The translations under genes were made by a program, and so were the position numbers. A stretch of DNA of 64,000 nucleotides from Flavobacteriaceae bacterium MAR_2009_75. Lineage in GTDB: Bacteria; Bacteroidota; Bacteroidia; Flavobacteriales; Flavobacteriaceae. Positions 1-8,835 of this stretch are shown here, piece by piece. The stretch is taken from assembly GCA_002813285.1 (NCBI GenBank), contig PHTZ01000001.1, forward strand, positions 186,001 through 250,000, in the 5' to 3' direction. The notes beneath the pieces are model-generated. The model was not told the DNA's origin. It did not search any database and saw only the letters and a program-made list of their open reading frames with translations. Each line of letters starts with the position of its first letter. The stretch's first letter is position 1.

Positions 1-41
1 ACTTTATTTTGATCGATTATCTTTTGTAGTGTACTCTTCAT
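1..41 (-). CDS. possible start of a gene cut by the left edge
   Basis: A minus-strand ATG 33 nt after the SusD stop opens a frame (MKSTLQKIIDQNK) that runs off the window edge. Its position suggests the next gene of the susCD operon. Only 13 codons are visible, so neither identity nor coding status can be established. Confidence 0.3.
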   Translation of the reverse strand, partial: MKSTLQKIIDQNK

Positions 42-74
42 TTTCGGTATTGTTGTTTTGGATTAATTATTATG

Positions 75-1607
75 CTATTGGTCCCACCAAACTTCGGTTT
101 CTAAATTGTCGGCACCCATTCTAGAAACAGCGGCATCCAGATTTTCGCTATTGGTCGCTACCTCTGAATTGGGGTAGGTCAAACGATTAATGAAATCTGC
201 GGAAATATCTTGTGCAGGGTACGGATTGCTCTGTATGTCGGGAAAACCTGTTCTTCGAAAATTCGCAAATGCTTCAGGACCGTTTAGGAAACAAGACACC
301 CAATACTGGGTATTGATTTGTTCCATGGCATTGGTAGCATCGTATGGGTTTTCAGTTAAATAGGCCTGAATATCCTCCGATGGTATCGCCACAGATTCAT
401 CATACTCTGCCATGAGCTGCATGTGGGCACTGACACCTTCGTTATAATAATCTTCAGCATTACCGGTAACCCAACCGCGTACCGTAGCTTCTGCCAATAA
501 TAATTGTGTCTGGCTATGGGTAACAATGTACATCGGCGCGGTCTGCTTGGCTATTCTAAAACGATCTACCTGTGTAAAATCATAGAAGCTCGCCAAACCT
601 GAATTATCGGCAACGGTACCAATAGTACCATTATCAAAGCCCATGGGCATGCCCACTTGATCGGCAGGATCTTTAGAGCCGGCCTCAATGACCTGGTCTG
701 GCCCAGAGGTTGCGCCCACAAATCGCAAGGCTAACGACATCAGCCTCGGATCGTTGGAATCGGATAGAAAATCAACGAAAGTGTCGACCATATAAAAATT
801 ATTGGCTTCAGTAGAATTCAATAATGAGCCGGCATTGTTCGTGAAATTACTATCGTGCCGAACTACATAATTATCATCGTTCGATTGCATGACACCACCA
901 TTAAATGCATCGGTAACAGTCTGCTCTGCCAGTGCAGGATTTACTTCAGTTAGGTGCATACCCAATCTTAACAGCAGAGAGTTACCAAATCGCTTCCACT
1001 TGGCGATATCGCCAGAATACAAAACTTCACCGTTTTCGGCAGGCGCACTTTCACTTAGACCACTGGTTGCTTCTTTAACCTCTTTGATCAAATCGGTATA
1101 AATTGCTTCTTGAGCGTCATAAATCGGTAGAACGATTTGCTCGGTTATGCCTTTACCCGCTTCTGAATAGGGTATATCACCGTACTCATCGGTCAGAATC
1201 ATAAATGTTAGCGCCTGTACCAATCTGGTCATGTGAAGCAGGTTAGGCCGGTCGGGGGCATCTTCGGCCTGTAACTGCCCAATAATATCACCTGTATTCT
1301 TAATGACGTTTTCATAATACTTCACCCAATGATCGTCGGTAACATCTCGGTTATCTTGATTGTAATTGGCACCTGTAAGTACACCGGAGTTCGGTGAAAT
1401 TATTTGCTGCACCACTCCCATATCATAAATCAATTGGGCATTTGAAAAGGAAGTATTTATAATAGCATTGTTCAATAAAAAAATGGGGTCTACACTATCA
1501 CTGGTAGGGTCTACCGTATTGGTATTGATTTCGTCAAAATTTTTATCGCATGATATGACCACAAACAAAAAAGTGAGGGTCAAAAATCTATTGTATATTT
1601 TTTTCAT
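75..1607 (-). CDS. SusD/RagB-family outer-membrane lipoprotein (SusD-like 2 type)
   Basis: Surface glycan-binding partner of the SusC transporter encoded just upstream. From the chosen ATG (510 aa) the protein starts MKKIYNRF, followed by a hydrophobic stretch and a lipobox ending VVISC, so Cys would be lipidated. The early NFDEINTNT segment and the C-terminal region with NFRRTGFP and RLTYPNSE are typical of the SusD-like 2 group. An ATG-like start eight codons earlier was rejected because the lipoprotein signal begins here and an AGGAGA sequence (1613-1618) lies six bases before this ATG. It follows susC by 11 nt and is surely co-transcribed. The ligand cannot be read from sequence; a glycan or its oligomers is the family expectation. 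Confidence 0.93.
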   Translation of the reverse strand: MKKIYNRFLTLTFLFVVISCDKNFDEINTNTVDPTSDSVDPIFLLNNAIINTSFSNAQLIYDMGVVQQIISPNSGVLTGANYNQDNRDVTDDHWVKYYENVIKNTGDIIGQLQAEDAPDRPNLLHMTRLVQALTFMILTDEYGDIPYSEAGKGITEQIVLPIYDAQEAIYTDLIKEVKEATSGLSESAPAENGEVLYSGDIAKWKRFGNSLLLRLGMHLTEVNPALAEQTVTDAFNGGVMQSNDDNYVVRHDSNFTNNAGSLLNSTEANNFYMVDTFVDFLSDSNDPRLMSLALRFVGATSGPDQVIEAGSKDPADQVGMPMGFDNGTIGTVADNSGLASFYDFTQVDRFRIAKQTAPMYIVTHSQTQLLLAEATVRGWVTGNAEDYYNEGVSAHMQLMAEYDESVAIPSEDIQAYLTENPYDATNAMEQINTQYWVSCFLNGPEAFANFRRTGFPDIQSNPYPAQDISADFINRLTYPNSEVATNSENLDAAVSRMGADNLETEVWWDQ

Positions 1608-1612
1608 GATGT

Positions 1613-1618
1613 TCTCCT
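1613..1618 (-). promoter_or_regulatory. Shine-Dalgarno sequence of the SusD gene
   Basis: On the minus strand AAAGGAGA sits with the AGGAGA core five bases before the ATG at 1607, overlapping the susC stop region. Strong Shine-Dalgarno sequences are uncommon in Bacteroidota, where most starts here are preceded only by A-rich sequence. It supports the chosen start. Confidence 0.6.
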
Positions 1619-4600
1619 TTAAAATTTGCAATTAAGGTTCAATCCTATACTTCTGGTGGTAGGTACACCAGTAGACTCAAGCCCAGACACATTATCGGAA
1701 CTATAGCCGAAAGAGTCGGGATCAATGTTCGGAACCCATTTTTTGATAATGAAAACATTATTCGCAAACAAACTCATAGTTACACCACTGAAAAAGCTGT
1801 TATCTGATAGTAGGTCGCCAAAGTCGTAACCTATATTTAACTGTCTGAATTTCCAATAACCACTATCATAAACTATAGGTTCTATAAGCTGCTGTGATCT
1901 AACTACCTCCCAGTATGTCTGAGCAGGTGTTGCTACAGTGTTGGGTTCACCAGCTTGGTTCACTCCATCTCCAACAACTCCTCCTTCCCTGCCTTCCAAA
2001 GTCATTTTATGAAGTCCGTGACGTGTTGCATTGAAATTGGTTCCGGAAATCATTTTACCTCCCAATTTAAAATCTATCAAGAAAGAGGCATTGAAGTTTT
2101 TATACTTGAAACTGTTGGTGATACCGCCCACCCATTTTGGCAAAGCGCTTCCGAAGAAAACGATATCATCAGAACGCAAGGGCCTACCATCATCGGCGAA
2201 TATTTGCCTGCCTTGCTCATCAAATTTGTATCCAAAACCTGCCAATTGACCGATTTCTTCACCCACAACCTGATATAAGAACCCGTTAAATGCGTGAGTA
2301 CCTACCACAATGCTCTCCCCTGCTGTGTCTGAAAGTAAACTGATTACCTTTGTTTTATTGTAAGAGGCATTCAAAGTTAAATCCCATTGAAAATCCTCTG
2401 TTCGTACAGGAACTAAGCTCAATAAAGCCTCGACACCATCACTTCTACTCTCTCCACTATTGATAAGCGTACTTACAAAACCGGAAGTATTCGATATTTG
2501 TGCCGGAATGATTTGATCAAATGTGGACTTTCGATACACACTTAAATCTAGATTCACCCTTGAATCGAACATTCTTAGGTCTAGGCCGATTTCTGTCTCT
2601 TTAACCCGCATAGGCTTCAAATCAGGATTGGGCAAAGTATTGGTGTTAGGTGCCGCCACAGGCTGCAATTGCCCTTCAGAATTCGAAAAGAGATTAGTGT
2701 TGATACTATAAAATAATGCATCAGAATACGGAGGTACGTCAGTATCACTGCCTACCTCAGCATAAGCTGCACGTAGTTTACCGAAAGTCAACCAATTCGA
2801 TTCTCCAATAGTATTTGAAAATACGTAACTAGCAGATACCGATGGATAAAGTATACTTCTATTTTCGGGAGCTAGAGTTGAAAACCAGTCGTTTCGCATA
2901 GTACCGCTCAAATAGTAAGTATCTTTGAAAGAAAGGTCTACAGATCCATACAACGAGTTTACCGATCTTTCAGATAAGCTATAAATGGGGTCTTTAACCC
3001 GACCATTTTGTACGGTATACAAATCTCGAATAACGAAATCGGTAACGTTTACCCGATTCAATTTCGATGTTCTTTTCAATTTATTGCCGCCGAGGTTCAC
3101 ACCAAGTCCGAAATCTTCACCAAACTCCTTAGAGGCCGATAAAAGAAAGTCAACATTGGTTTCACGAAATCTTCGTACTTCTTGAGTATATGTTCCGTTT
3201 ACAAAGCCTTCGGGAGCAGGCGGTCTTGAAGCTTGACCCGTAGGAAACCCATTATAATCCTGATCTCGAGACCAATAATCTTGACCTGCCCTTATTTGAC
3301 CAAAAAGCCAGGGTAAAAAATTATATTTCAAAGAAGCGTTACCGAAAATACGATCCCGCTCGATGTTATTAAATTGTTCGCTAAGCGTGAAGTAAGGGTT
3401 CGTTCTATTTCTAAACCGAGAATACACAAACTCGTTACCATCTTCGTCGAATTTATTTTCATTCAAAAGGTCGAGCGGCATCGAATTTGCCATATTGAAC
3501 AAGGCTACTGGAATAGTATTGTCTTGTTGCCCTACGTTGGGTGGATTGGTATTTTTTTCGTTGGAATAGTTAATATTGGTAGTAAACGATAGTTTATTCG
3601 ACAAAATATAGCTGGCGCCTAAACCAACATTTATTCTTTGAAACTCGTTATTCGGTGTAATACCTTTACTTTCCAAATTAGAAATCGAAAGGTTAAACCC
3701 ACCTTTCTCACTATTACCTGAAAGCCCTATAGAATTGGTTATATCCAATCCGTGCCGATAAAAGTCTTTTATTCTATCGTAAACAGGCTCGTAGGGCACC
3801 TCTATGCCATCGAACAATACCTGCGTCATACCCGGTTGAAACCGTTCTCCAAAAGACCATTGGCCCGATGTAGGGTTAGCTGATGTAGGCCTTACCCCAT
3901 TCTCACCTTGACCATATTGGTACTGATAATCGGTAAAATCTAGCGGGGTATGGTCTGCAATACTTAGGTTATAAGTGACTCCGATACCTTGACCAGTGCC
4001 CCTTGTTTTTGTAGTGATCATGATTACCCCGTCTTTGGCACGAGAACCATATAGAGCGGCACCTGTCGCCCCTTTTAATATGGTCATGCTCTCAATATCA
4101 TCGGGGTTAATACTTGAGAAACCATCTCCACCATCGGAATAAACACCTCCATCGCTTGTACCGAGTTCACTACTGCCCCCGCTACTACCTATATTGGTGC
4201 CGAAACTGGTATTATCAATAGGAACACCATTTACTACAATCAGAGGGTTATTTGTGCCTGAAATAGAAGATTGTCCGCGAATACGCACTTTTGACGAACC
4301 ACCGGGCCCTGTGCCCAAAGCGGAAACGTTAACCCCCGCAACCTTACCTTGTAAGCTATTCATAAAGTTTGATGAACGGTTCACATTTACATCTTCTGCA
4401 TCGACCTTGGCGACAGAGTAACCCAGTTTTCGGGTTTCTTGTTTGATTCCAAGCGCTGTAACTACAACTTCCTCTAAAGCTTCGGAATCTTCTGCCAATT
4501 GAACATTAAGTTCTGTTGACTGCCCTACCGGCATTTCTTTAGAAGCGAAGCCCAACGAACTGAATAGAAGTACTGCATTGGCCCCTTGGGTAGTAATAGA

Positions 4601-5110
4601 ATACTTACCGTCAAAATCTGTGGCAGTACCATTTGTGGTTCCTTTTTCAACTACAGAAACACCAGGTAAGGGCATGCCCTCACTATCAGATACTATACCT
4701 GAAATTTCTTGTTGAATTACATTTTTTTTGTTGAGTTGAGGAGAATTTGTTGCCTTAGTTAGAATAATTTGAGTATCAATAATTTCAAACGTTATAGTAG
4801 TTCCTTTAAATAAATCGGACAATACTCCGTTAATAGGTGTCTTTACATAACTAACACTGACTTTTCTATTATAGTTTACTTGATTGTCGTTGTACAAGAC
4901 TTTGAAATCAGTTAATGATTCAATCTTGTGCAATACTTTTTCTACGGTTACATTTCGCAATTGCATGGTTATTTCAGTATCGGCCGAGGAAGGATTTCCT
5001 TGTGCCTGAAAAAATATAATGGCAAAAAGACAAATACTGAATTTCATTTTTTGCTGTAACTTCAATGGATAAGGGATGTTCTCCCTCAACCATATGGTTG
5101 GGTTTTTCAT
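1619..5110 (-). CDS. SusC/RagA-family TonB-dependent receptor with N-terminal STN signalling domain
   Basis: Outer-membrane importer of large substrates, energised by TonB. From the chosen ATG (1163 aa) the order is: long n-region and signal peptide (SICLFAIIFFQAQG), a secretin/TonB N-terminal domain at roughly 40-110, a carboxypeptidase-regulatory-like domain (GIVSDSEGMPLPGVSV) at about 140-215, a plug with VRIRGQSSISG, VVNGVPID and LKGATGAALYG, then the beta barrel ending in Phe. The STN domain is the part that, in FecA-like receptors, signals to a FecR anti-sigma factor, and such a gene lies directly upstream. SusD follows. An internal Met (position 5047) that begins a compact signal peptide is an alternative start. 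Substrate not determinable; family members take oligosaccharides or peptides. Confidence 0.94.
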   Translation of the reverse strand: MKNPTIWLRENIPYPLKLQQKMKFSICLFAIIFFQAQGNPSSADTEITMQLRNVTVEKVLHKIESLTDFKVLYNDNQVNYNRKVSVSYVKTPINGVLSDLFKGTTITFEIIDTQIILTKATNSPQLNKKNVIQQEISGIVSDSEGMPLPGVSVVEKGTTNGTATDFDGKYSITTQGANAVLLFSSLGFASKEMPVGQSTELNVQLAEDSEALEEVVVTALGIKQETRKLGYSVAKVDAEDVNVNRSSNFMNSLQGKVAGVNVSALGTGPGGSSKVRIRGQSSISGTNNPLIVVNGVPIDNTSFGTNIGSSGGSSELGTSDGGVYSDGGDGFSSINPDDIESMTILKGATGAALYGSRAKDGVIMITTKTRGTGQGIGVTYNLSIADHTPLDFTDYQYQYGQGENGVRPTSANPTSGQWSFGERFQPGMTQVLFDGIEVPYEPVYDRIKDFYRHGLDITNSIGLSGNSEKGGFNLSISNLESKGITPNNEFQRINVGLGASYILSNKLSFTTNINYSNEKNTNPPNVGQQDNTIPVALFNMANSMPLDLLNENKFDEDGNEFVYSRFRNRTNPYFTLSEQFNNIERDRIFGNASLKYNFLPWLFGQIRAGQDYWSRDQDYNGFPTGQASRPPAPEGFVNGTYTQEVRRFRETNVDFLLSASKEFGEDFGLGVNLGGNKLKRTSKLNRVNVTDFVIRDLYTVQNGRVKDPIYSLSERSVNSLYGSVDLSFKDTYYLSGTMRNDWFSTLAPENRSILYPSVSASYVFSNTIGESNWLTFGKLRAAYAEVGSDTDVPPYSDALFYSINTNLFSNSEGQLQPVAAPNTNTLPNPDLKPMRVKETEIGLDLRMFDSRVNLDLSVYRKSTFDQIIPAQISNTSGFVSTLINSGESRSDGVEALLSLVPVRTEDFQWDLTLNASYNKTKVISLLSDTAGESIVVGTHAFNGFLYQVVGEEIGQLAGFGYKFDEQGRQIFADDGRPLRSDDIVFFGSALPKWVGGITNSFKYKNFNASFLIDFKLGGKMISGTNFNATRHGLHKMTLEGREGGVVGDGVNQAGEPNTVATPAQTYWEVVRSQQLIEPIVYDSGYWKFRQLNIGYDFGDLLSDNSFFSGVTMSLFANNVFIIKKWVPNIDPDSFGYSSDNVSGLESTGVPTTRSIGLNLNCKF

Positions 5111-5120
5111 ATCTTTGTTC

Positions 5121-5141
5121 AAATTTAGGTGGTTAACGTAA
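5121..5141 (-). promoter_or_regulatory. element upstream of susC similar to the one upstream of the sigma gene
   Basis: On the minus strand the sequence TTACGTTAACC-AC-CTAAATTT ends 10 nt before the susC ATG. It closely resembles TTACGTAACC-CTAAATTT upstream of the ECF sigma gene (6441-6458). A promoter or operator read by the locally encoded sigma factor is a reasonable inference. Spacing to the start codon differs between the two sites unless susC begins at the internal Met. Confidence 0.35.
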
Positions 5142-5163
5142 GTGTAAATCAACTCTAAATCCG

Positions 5164-5193
5164 AATCGGGAAATGTGCCAGCATTTCTCGATT
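5164..5193. other. 12-bp stem-loop between fecR and susC
   Basis: AATCGGGAAATG (5164-5175) pairs with CATTTCTCGATT (5182-5193) around a six-base loop, with one G-U pair. On the plus strand it is followed by a T run, giving terminator geometry, although no plus-strand gene lies before it. On the minus strand, the direction of fecR and susC, it lacks a T run and would be an intercistronic hairpin. Confidence 0.55.
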
Positions 5194-5241
5194 TTTTGAT
5201 TTAAAGTATTGGTAATCACAGCAACTTTATTTCATAGGCAT

Positions 5242-6408
5242 TTATTTTGAGGGTTTAGAAATTATTACTTCGTTTTCATTTACTTTAAATTTCATTGGAT
5301 AGTTTTTACTGAAAGCTTCGAAAACCTGGGTAATGGTTTCAGTATCAAAACTTGCGTTGAATCGAACTTGGCTAAGCTCTTCATACGTATTGTTTATATG
5401 AACATTATAATTTCGTTCCAGTTTTTTAAGTATGTCATCAAATGGCATATGACTGAAAATAATTTTGCCGTCCATCCATCCCGTATGTAATTCAGTATCG
5501 GCCTCTTTGAATTCGAGGGTTTTGCCTTGTTTTTCCCATACCGCCATATGCCCCGGAACCAGACGTGCAGAACTCTCATCGAATTCAGATGAGGTGTCAT
5601 AAAAACCGACCGAGCCCTCAACAAGTACCGTTTTTATCTGCTCATCTTCAGGGTAAGCAGAGAGATTAAACTTCGTACCCAAAACCTGAATATTCAATTC
5701 GTTGGCATTAATGATAAAAGGATGTGATTTATCCTCTGTCACATCGAAATATCCTTCACCGTTCAAATATACTTTTCTACTATCGCCCTTAATGAACTCC
5801 ACAGGGTATTTTAATGAACTTCCGGCATTCAAATGTGCTCTGGTACCATCTGAAAGTATGAGAACAAATCTTTTTCCATAAGGTACTTTAACAGTATTAA
5901 AGACAAGCTCTTTGGCTTTATTTCCTTTATGGTAGATAAGCTGGTTGCCCTGTTGCAGGCCTACACGCTTACCACTTTTATTGTGTACCGAAACGTTACC
6001 CATTTCTGATATCGTTTTGACCGTGCCATCGGAAAGTTCTAAAGTAATCTGTTCGTTAATCTTAGTCATAACTTGACTTCTGCCCTGACGATAATTATGG
6101 TCCCAATAGATGTAACCTAAACCAAAAAAGATAACTATTAATGCAGCATACTTACCAAATCTATATAAGTTCAACCTTCTAATGCTTCTCTTATCTTGAC
6201 GAATTTTATTTAATAATTGCTGTTTGGCCTTATCGGCATTGTATCGACTCATAATATGCCTAGTGGTATAATCAATTTCTATTTGGGACCTAAATACCTT
6301 ATGATAAACCTCATCTTTCAACTTTAGATTCAAATCATCAAGCTCTTCCGATGAAATAGAATGGGTCAAAAACTTAGCTACTTTATTATCGAAGCCAGAT
6401 TCTTTCAT
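5242..6408 (-). CDS. FecR-family anti-sigma factor
   Basis: Inner-membrane anti-sigma factor that holds an ECF sigma factor and releases it when the outer-membrane receptor binds ligand. The 388-aa protein has a cytoplasmic N-terminal part (1-85), one membrane segment around 86-102 (YAALIVIFFGLGYIYW), a periplasmic FecR domain at about 172-275 (VPYGKRFVLILSDGT, LNGEGYFDV, VLGTKFNLSAY) and a C-terminal DUF4974 domain at about 315-385 that in this family contacts the STN domain of the receptor. It is upstream of susC on the same strand, 131 nt away, and divergent from the sigma factor gene. Confidence 0.93.
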   Translation of the reverse strand: MKESGFDNKVAKFLTHSISSEELDDLNLKLKDEVYHKVFRSQIEIDYTTRHIMSRYNADKAKQQLLNKIRQDKRSIRRLNLYRFGKYAALIVIFFGLGYIYWDHNYRQGRSQVMTKINEQITLELSDGTVKTISEMGNVSVHNKSGKRVGLQQGNQLIYHKGNKAKELVFNTVKVPYGKRFVLILSDGTRAHLNAGSSLKYPVEFIKGDSRKVYLNGEGYFDVTEDKSHPFIINANELNIQVLGTKFNLSAYPEDEQIKTVLVEGSVGFYDTSSEFDESSARLVPGHMAVWEKQGKTLEFKEADTELHTGWMDGKIIFSHMPFDDILKKLERNYNVHINNTYEELSQVRFNASFDTETITQVFEAFSKNYPMKFKVNENEVIISKPSK

Positions 6409-6440
6409 ATTATGATATATACCACTAATACGCGTATAAT

Positions 6441-6458
6441 TTACGTAACCCTAAATTT
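6441..6458 (+). promoter_or_regulatory. element upstream of the ECF sigma gene shared with susC
   Basis: TTACGTAACC-CTAAATTT lies 61 nt before the sigma-factor ATG in the fecR/sigma divergent region. A near copy, differing by small insertions, lies upstream of susC on the other strand. ECF sigma factors often act on their own promoter and on the receptor operon, so a shared promoter element is inferred, not shown. Confidence 0.35.
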
Positions 6459-6519
6459 TTTAATGATTTTTTTCATAAATTTAAATTCTAACGCCATTAA
6501 AACTTCCTTTCCCTAAATT

Positions 6520-7119
6520 ATGAAAACTGATTTCAGTGACAACGAATTTTTTATTCAGCACTTAAAAAACGGAAATGAGCATGCCTATGAATACTTAGTC
6601 GAAAAATATCACCATAGGCTTTGTGTCTATGCCAATAGTTTGGTTAGCGATAAAGATCAAGCAGAAGATATTGTTCAAAATGTTCTTATTAGAACATGGG
6701 AGCGAAGACATAATTTAAAAACTGATTTTACGATAAAAAGTTTTCTTTATAAATCGGTTCATAATGAGTTTATCGATCAATACCGGAAACAGAAATCGGT
6801 TACTGCCCTTGAGAAAAAATATATAGAAGAGCTTGAAAGATTTACAGAAAAAGATGAAGTGTTTTTCGAAAAGCTCTTATCTATAGTTCAGAAAGAGATT
6901 CAAAACCTGCCTCCAAAGTGCAAAAAAATATTCTTGATGAGTAAGCAAGAAGGGTTTAGCAACGTCGAAATTGCGGAGCATTTGAATATTTCGAAGAAAG
7001 CTATCGAGTATCATATAACCAAAGCCTTCGCCATTTTAAGAAAGAAAGCCAATAGTGATGTCGAACCTATTCTATTTTTGCTATATGGGTTTAGAAAAGC
7101 AAAAAAGATTCAGCCTTAG
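6520..7119 (+). CDS. ECF-type RNA polymerase sigma factor (FecI-like)
   Basis: A 199-aa sigma factor with region 2 at about 10-80 (FIQHLKNGNEHAYEYLVEKY, DQAEDIVQNVLIRTWERR) and region 4 at about 125-180 (LPPKCKKIFLMS, NVEIAEHLNISKKAIEYH). It should direct transcription of the adjacent susC/susD operon under control of the FecR protein encoded divergently. Length is normal for Bacteroidota FecI-like factors. The arrangement is slightly unusual: the sigma and anti-sigma genes point away from each other instead of forming one operon. The gene converges on the sulfatase gene, with 11 nt between their stops. Confidence 0.93.
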   Translation: MKTDFSDNEFFIQHLKNGNEHAYEYLVEKYHHRLCVYANSLVSDKDQAEDIVQNVLIRTWERRHNLKTDFTIKSFLYKSVHNEFIDQYRKQKSVTALEKKYIEELERFTEKDEVFFEKLLSIVQKEIQNLPPKCKKIFLMSKQEGFSNVEIAEHLNISKKAIEYHITKAFAILRKKANSDVEPILFLLYGFRKAKKIQP

Positions 7120-7130
7120 TACGATTAACC

Positions 7131-8702
7131 CTATCTTAAGTTGGCTTCGGACAGTATAGGCTTCATTTCAGGATAATCTAAATCATTATCCATATATTTT
7201 TTTCGTTCTTCGACCAGCTCGCTTTTCATTTCTTTAATAATAGCGGTATAGGCAGGGTCATCAAAGGCATTTCGAAGTTCTTTAGGGTCGCTCTCTAAAT
7301 CGTAAAATTCCCAAGTGGGTGCCGTTATTTCTTTTGAGGTTCCTTTTTTATCCAAGGGTTGGCCGTAAAAAAATGCAAGCTTATATCGTTCATTACGTAT
7401 TCCGAAATGGGCAGGTCTGTTTGGGTGGTGCAACCAATAGCGATAGTACATTTGCTTTCTCCAGTTTGCAGGGGTATTACCGGCTAAGTTCGACCTAAAA
7501 CTGGTGCCCTGTAGAAATTCAGGATGCTCAATACCAGCATAATCGGCTAAGAGAGCCGGAAAATCAATATTTAAGATGATATCGTCGATACGTTGACCTC
7601 CCTTAATTTCCTTCGGATATCTGATCACAAAAGGCATGCGTAGCGATTCTTCGTAAATCATTCGCTTATCAAAGAAACCGTGCTCACCTAAAAAATATCC
7701 TTGGTCGGCGGTATACACCACCACTGTATTATAGGCGATACCCTCCTCTTCTAAAAAATCCAATAATTTGCCGATATTATCGTCGATTGCGGCACCACAT
7801 CTCATAAAGTCTTTTACCAACTTCTGATATATCTTTTTACGCTTCTGAATGCTATCAAGTCCCCCCAGGGGATAAGGTAGCCCGGGATATGTTGTCCACC
7901 AATTTTCAGGGTCTTTTGTAGCACTGTCCCATCTATTGCCTAGATTTTCCAGTTTTTGCCCAATGAAGGTGCGGCCGGTGGTCTCCGGACCAAAATCGTA
8001 TAGAGAACTCGGCTCGGGTATTTCTTCGTTTTCATATAACGAAGCGAATCTTTCCGGATAATCGAAAGGTTCGTGCGTGGCTTTAAAATTACAAAACATA
8101 AGAAATGGCTTCTTATCATCTCGCCGCTTTAAATGTTCTATGGTCAAATCTGTAATTATATCTGTAGAAAAACCCTTGTATTCTTTTCCTATTGAACCAT
8201 CATGGCCATCTTTCCAAGTTTCTTTGGTCTTTAAAATAGGATCCCAGTAACGCCCCTGACCCGGTAGTACATTAAAATAATCAAAGCCTTGTGGCTGCCC
8301 GACTAAATGCCATTTACCAATAATAGCGGTCTGGTACCCCTTTTGGGAAAATGTACGAGCGATGTTCGGGTGACCATCGGATATAGGTTCATTTAGAGTA
8401 TACACTTGATTAATATGGCTATATTGACCGGTGAGTATACTACCTCGGCTTGGTGTACAGATACTATTGGTGCAAAATGCATTGTTCAATACCGCCCCTT
8501 CAGAAGCCAATCGTTTTATATTTTTATTCTTGACATAATCTTTTAAAATTCCTCCGTAGATTCCCCATGCTTGCGAAGTGTGATCATCAGAAAGTATGAA
8601 CAGGATGTTTGGACGCTCAGCATCTATTTTTTCTTGAGCATTGTTGAAATGTGGATAGATAAATGAAACGAATAAAAGCAGGTAATACACTTGTTTGGTC
8701 AT
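7131..8702 (-). CDS. secreted type I (formylglycine) sulfatase
   Basis: Hydrolyses sulfate esters, probably on a polysaccharide. The 523-aa protein begins with a signal peptide (YYLLLFVSFIYPHFNNAQ). The mature part opens with NILFILSDDHTSQAWG, where the Asp pair (39-40) binds calcium, and carries the S1 signature CTPSRG at 82-87; Cys82 would be converted to formylglycine by a maturase encoded elsewhere. GKWHL and the later HGFFDKRMIYEE segment fit the family. Its place beside the susCD/fecR/sigma locus and near a GH28 gene supports a role in using a sulfated glycan. The S1 subfamily and exact substrate cannot be assigned by eye. Confidence 0.92.
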   Translation of the reverse strand: MTKQVYYLLLFVSFIYPHFNNAQEKIDAERPNILFILSDDHTSQAWGIYGGILKDYVKNKNIKRLASEGAVLNNAFCTNSICTPSRGSILTGQYSHINQVYTLNEPISDGHPNIARTFSQKGYQTAIIGKWHLVGQPQGFDYFNVLPGQGRYWDPILKTKETWKDGHDGSIGKEYKGFSTDIITDLTIEHLKRRDDKKPFLMFCNFKATHEPFDYPERFASLYENEEIPEPSSLYDFGPETTGRTFIGQKLENLGNRWDSATKDPENWWTTYPGLPYPLGGLDSIQKRKKIYQKLVKDFMRCGAAIDDNIGKLLDFLEEEGIAYNTVVVYTADQGYFLGEHGFFDKRMIYEESLRMPFVIRYPKEIKGGQRIDDIILNIDFPALLADYAGIEHPEFLQGTSFRSNLAGNTPANWRKQMYYRYWLHHPNRPAHFGIRNERYKLAFFYGQPLDKKGTSKEITAPTWEFYDLESDPKELRNAFDDPAYTAIIKEMKSELVEERKKYMDNDLDYPEMKPILSEANLR

Positions 8703-8835
8703 GGTAAAAAGGTTGGTTCAATTTCCGTTTGAAGATAGTAAAGAATAGATACAAAGGGCAAATTTACCCTCGACTATATCACAAAGCGTATAACTATTCT
8801 TATTTTCATAAAAAATTGGTCAAAACGTAATTTTT

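Noticed and set aside
8756-8769. GGGCAAATTTACCC near-palindrome between sulfatase and NTF2-like genes
   Set aside because: Imperfect, unique in what I could read, and overlapping a TAAATTTG box whose -33 partner is missing.
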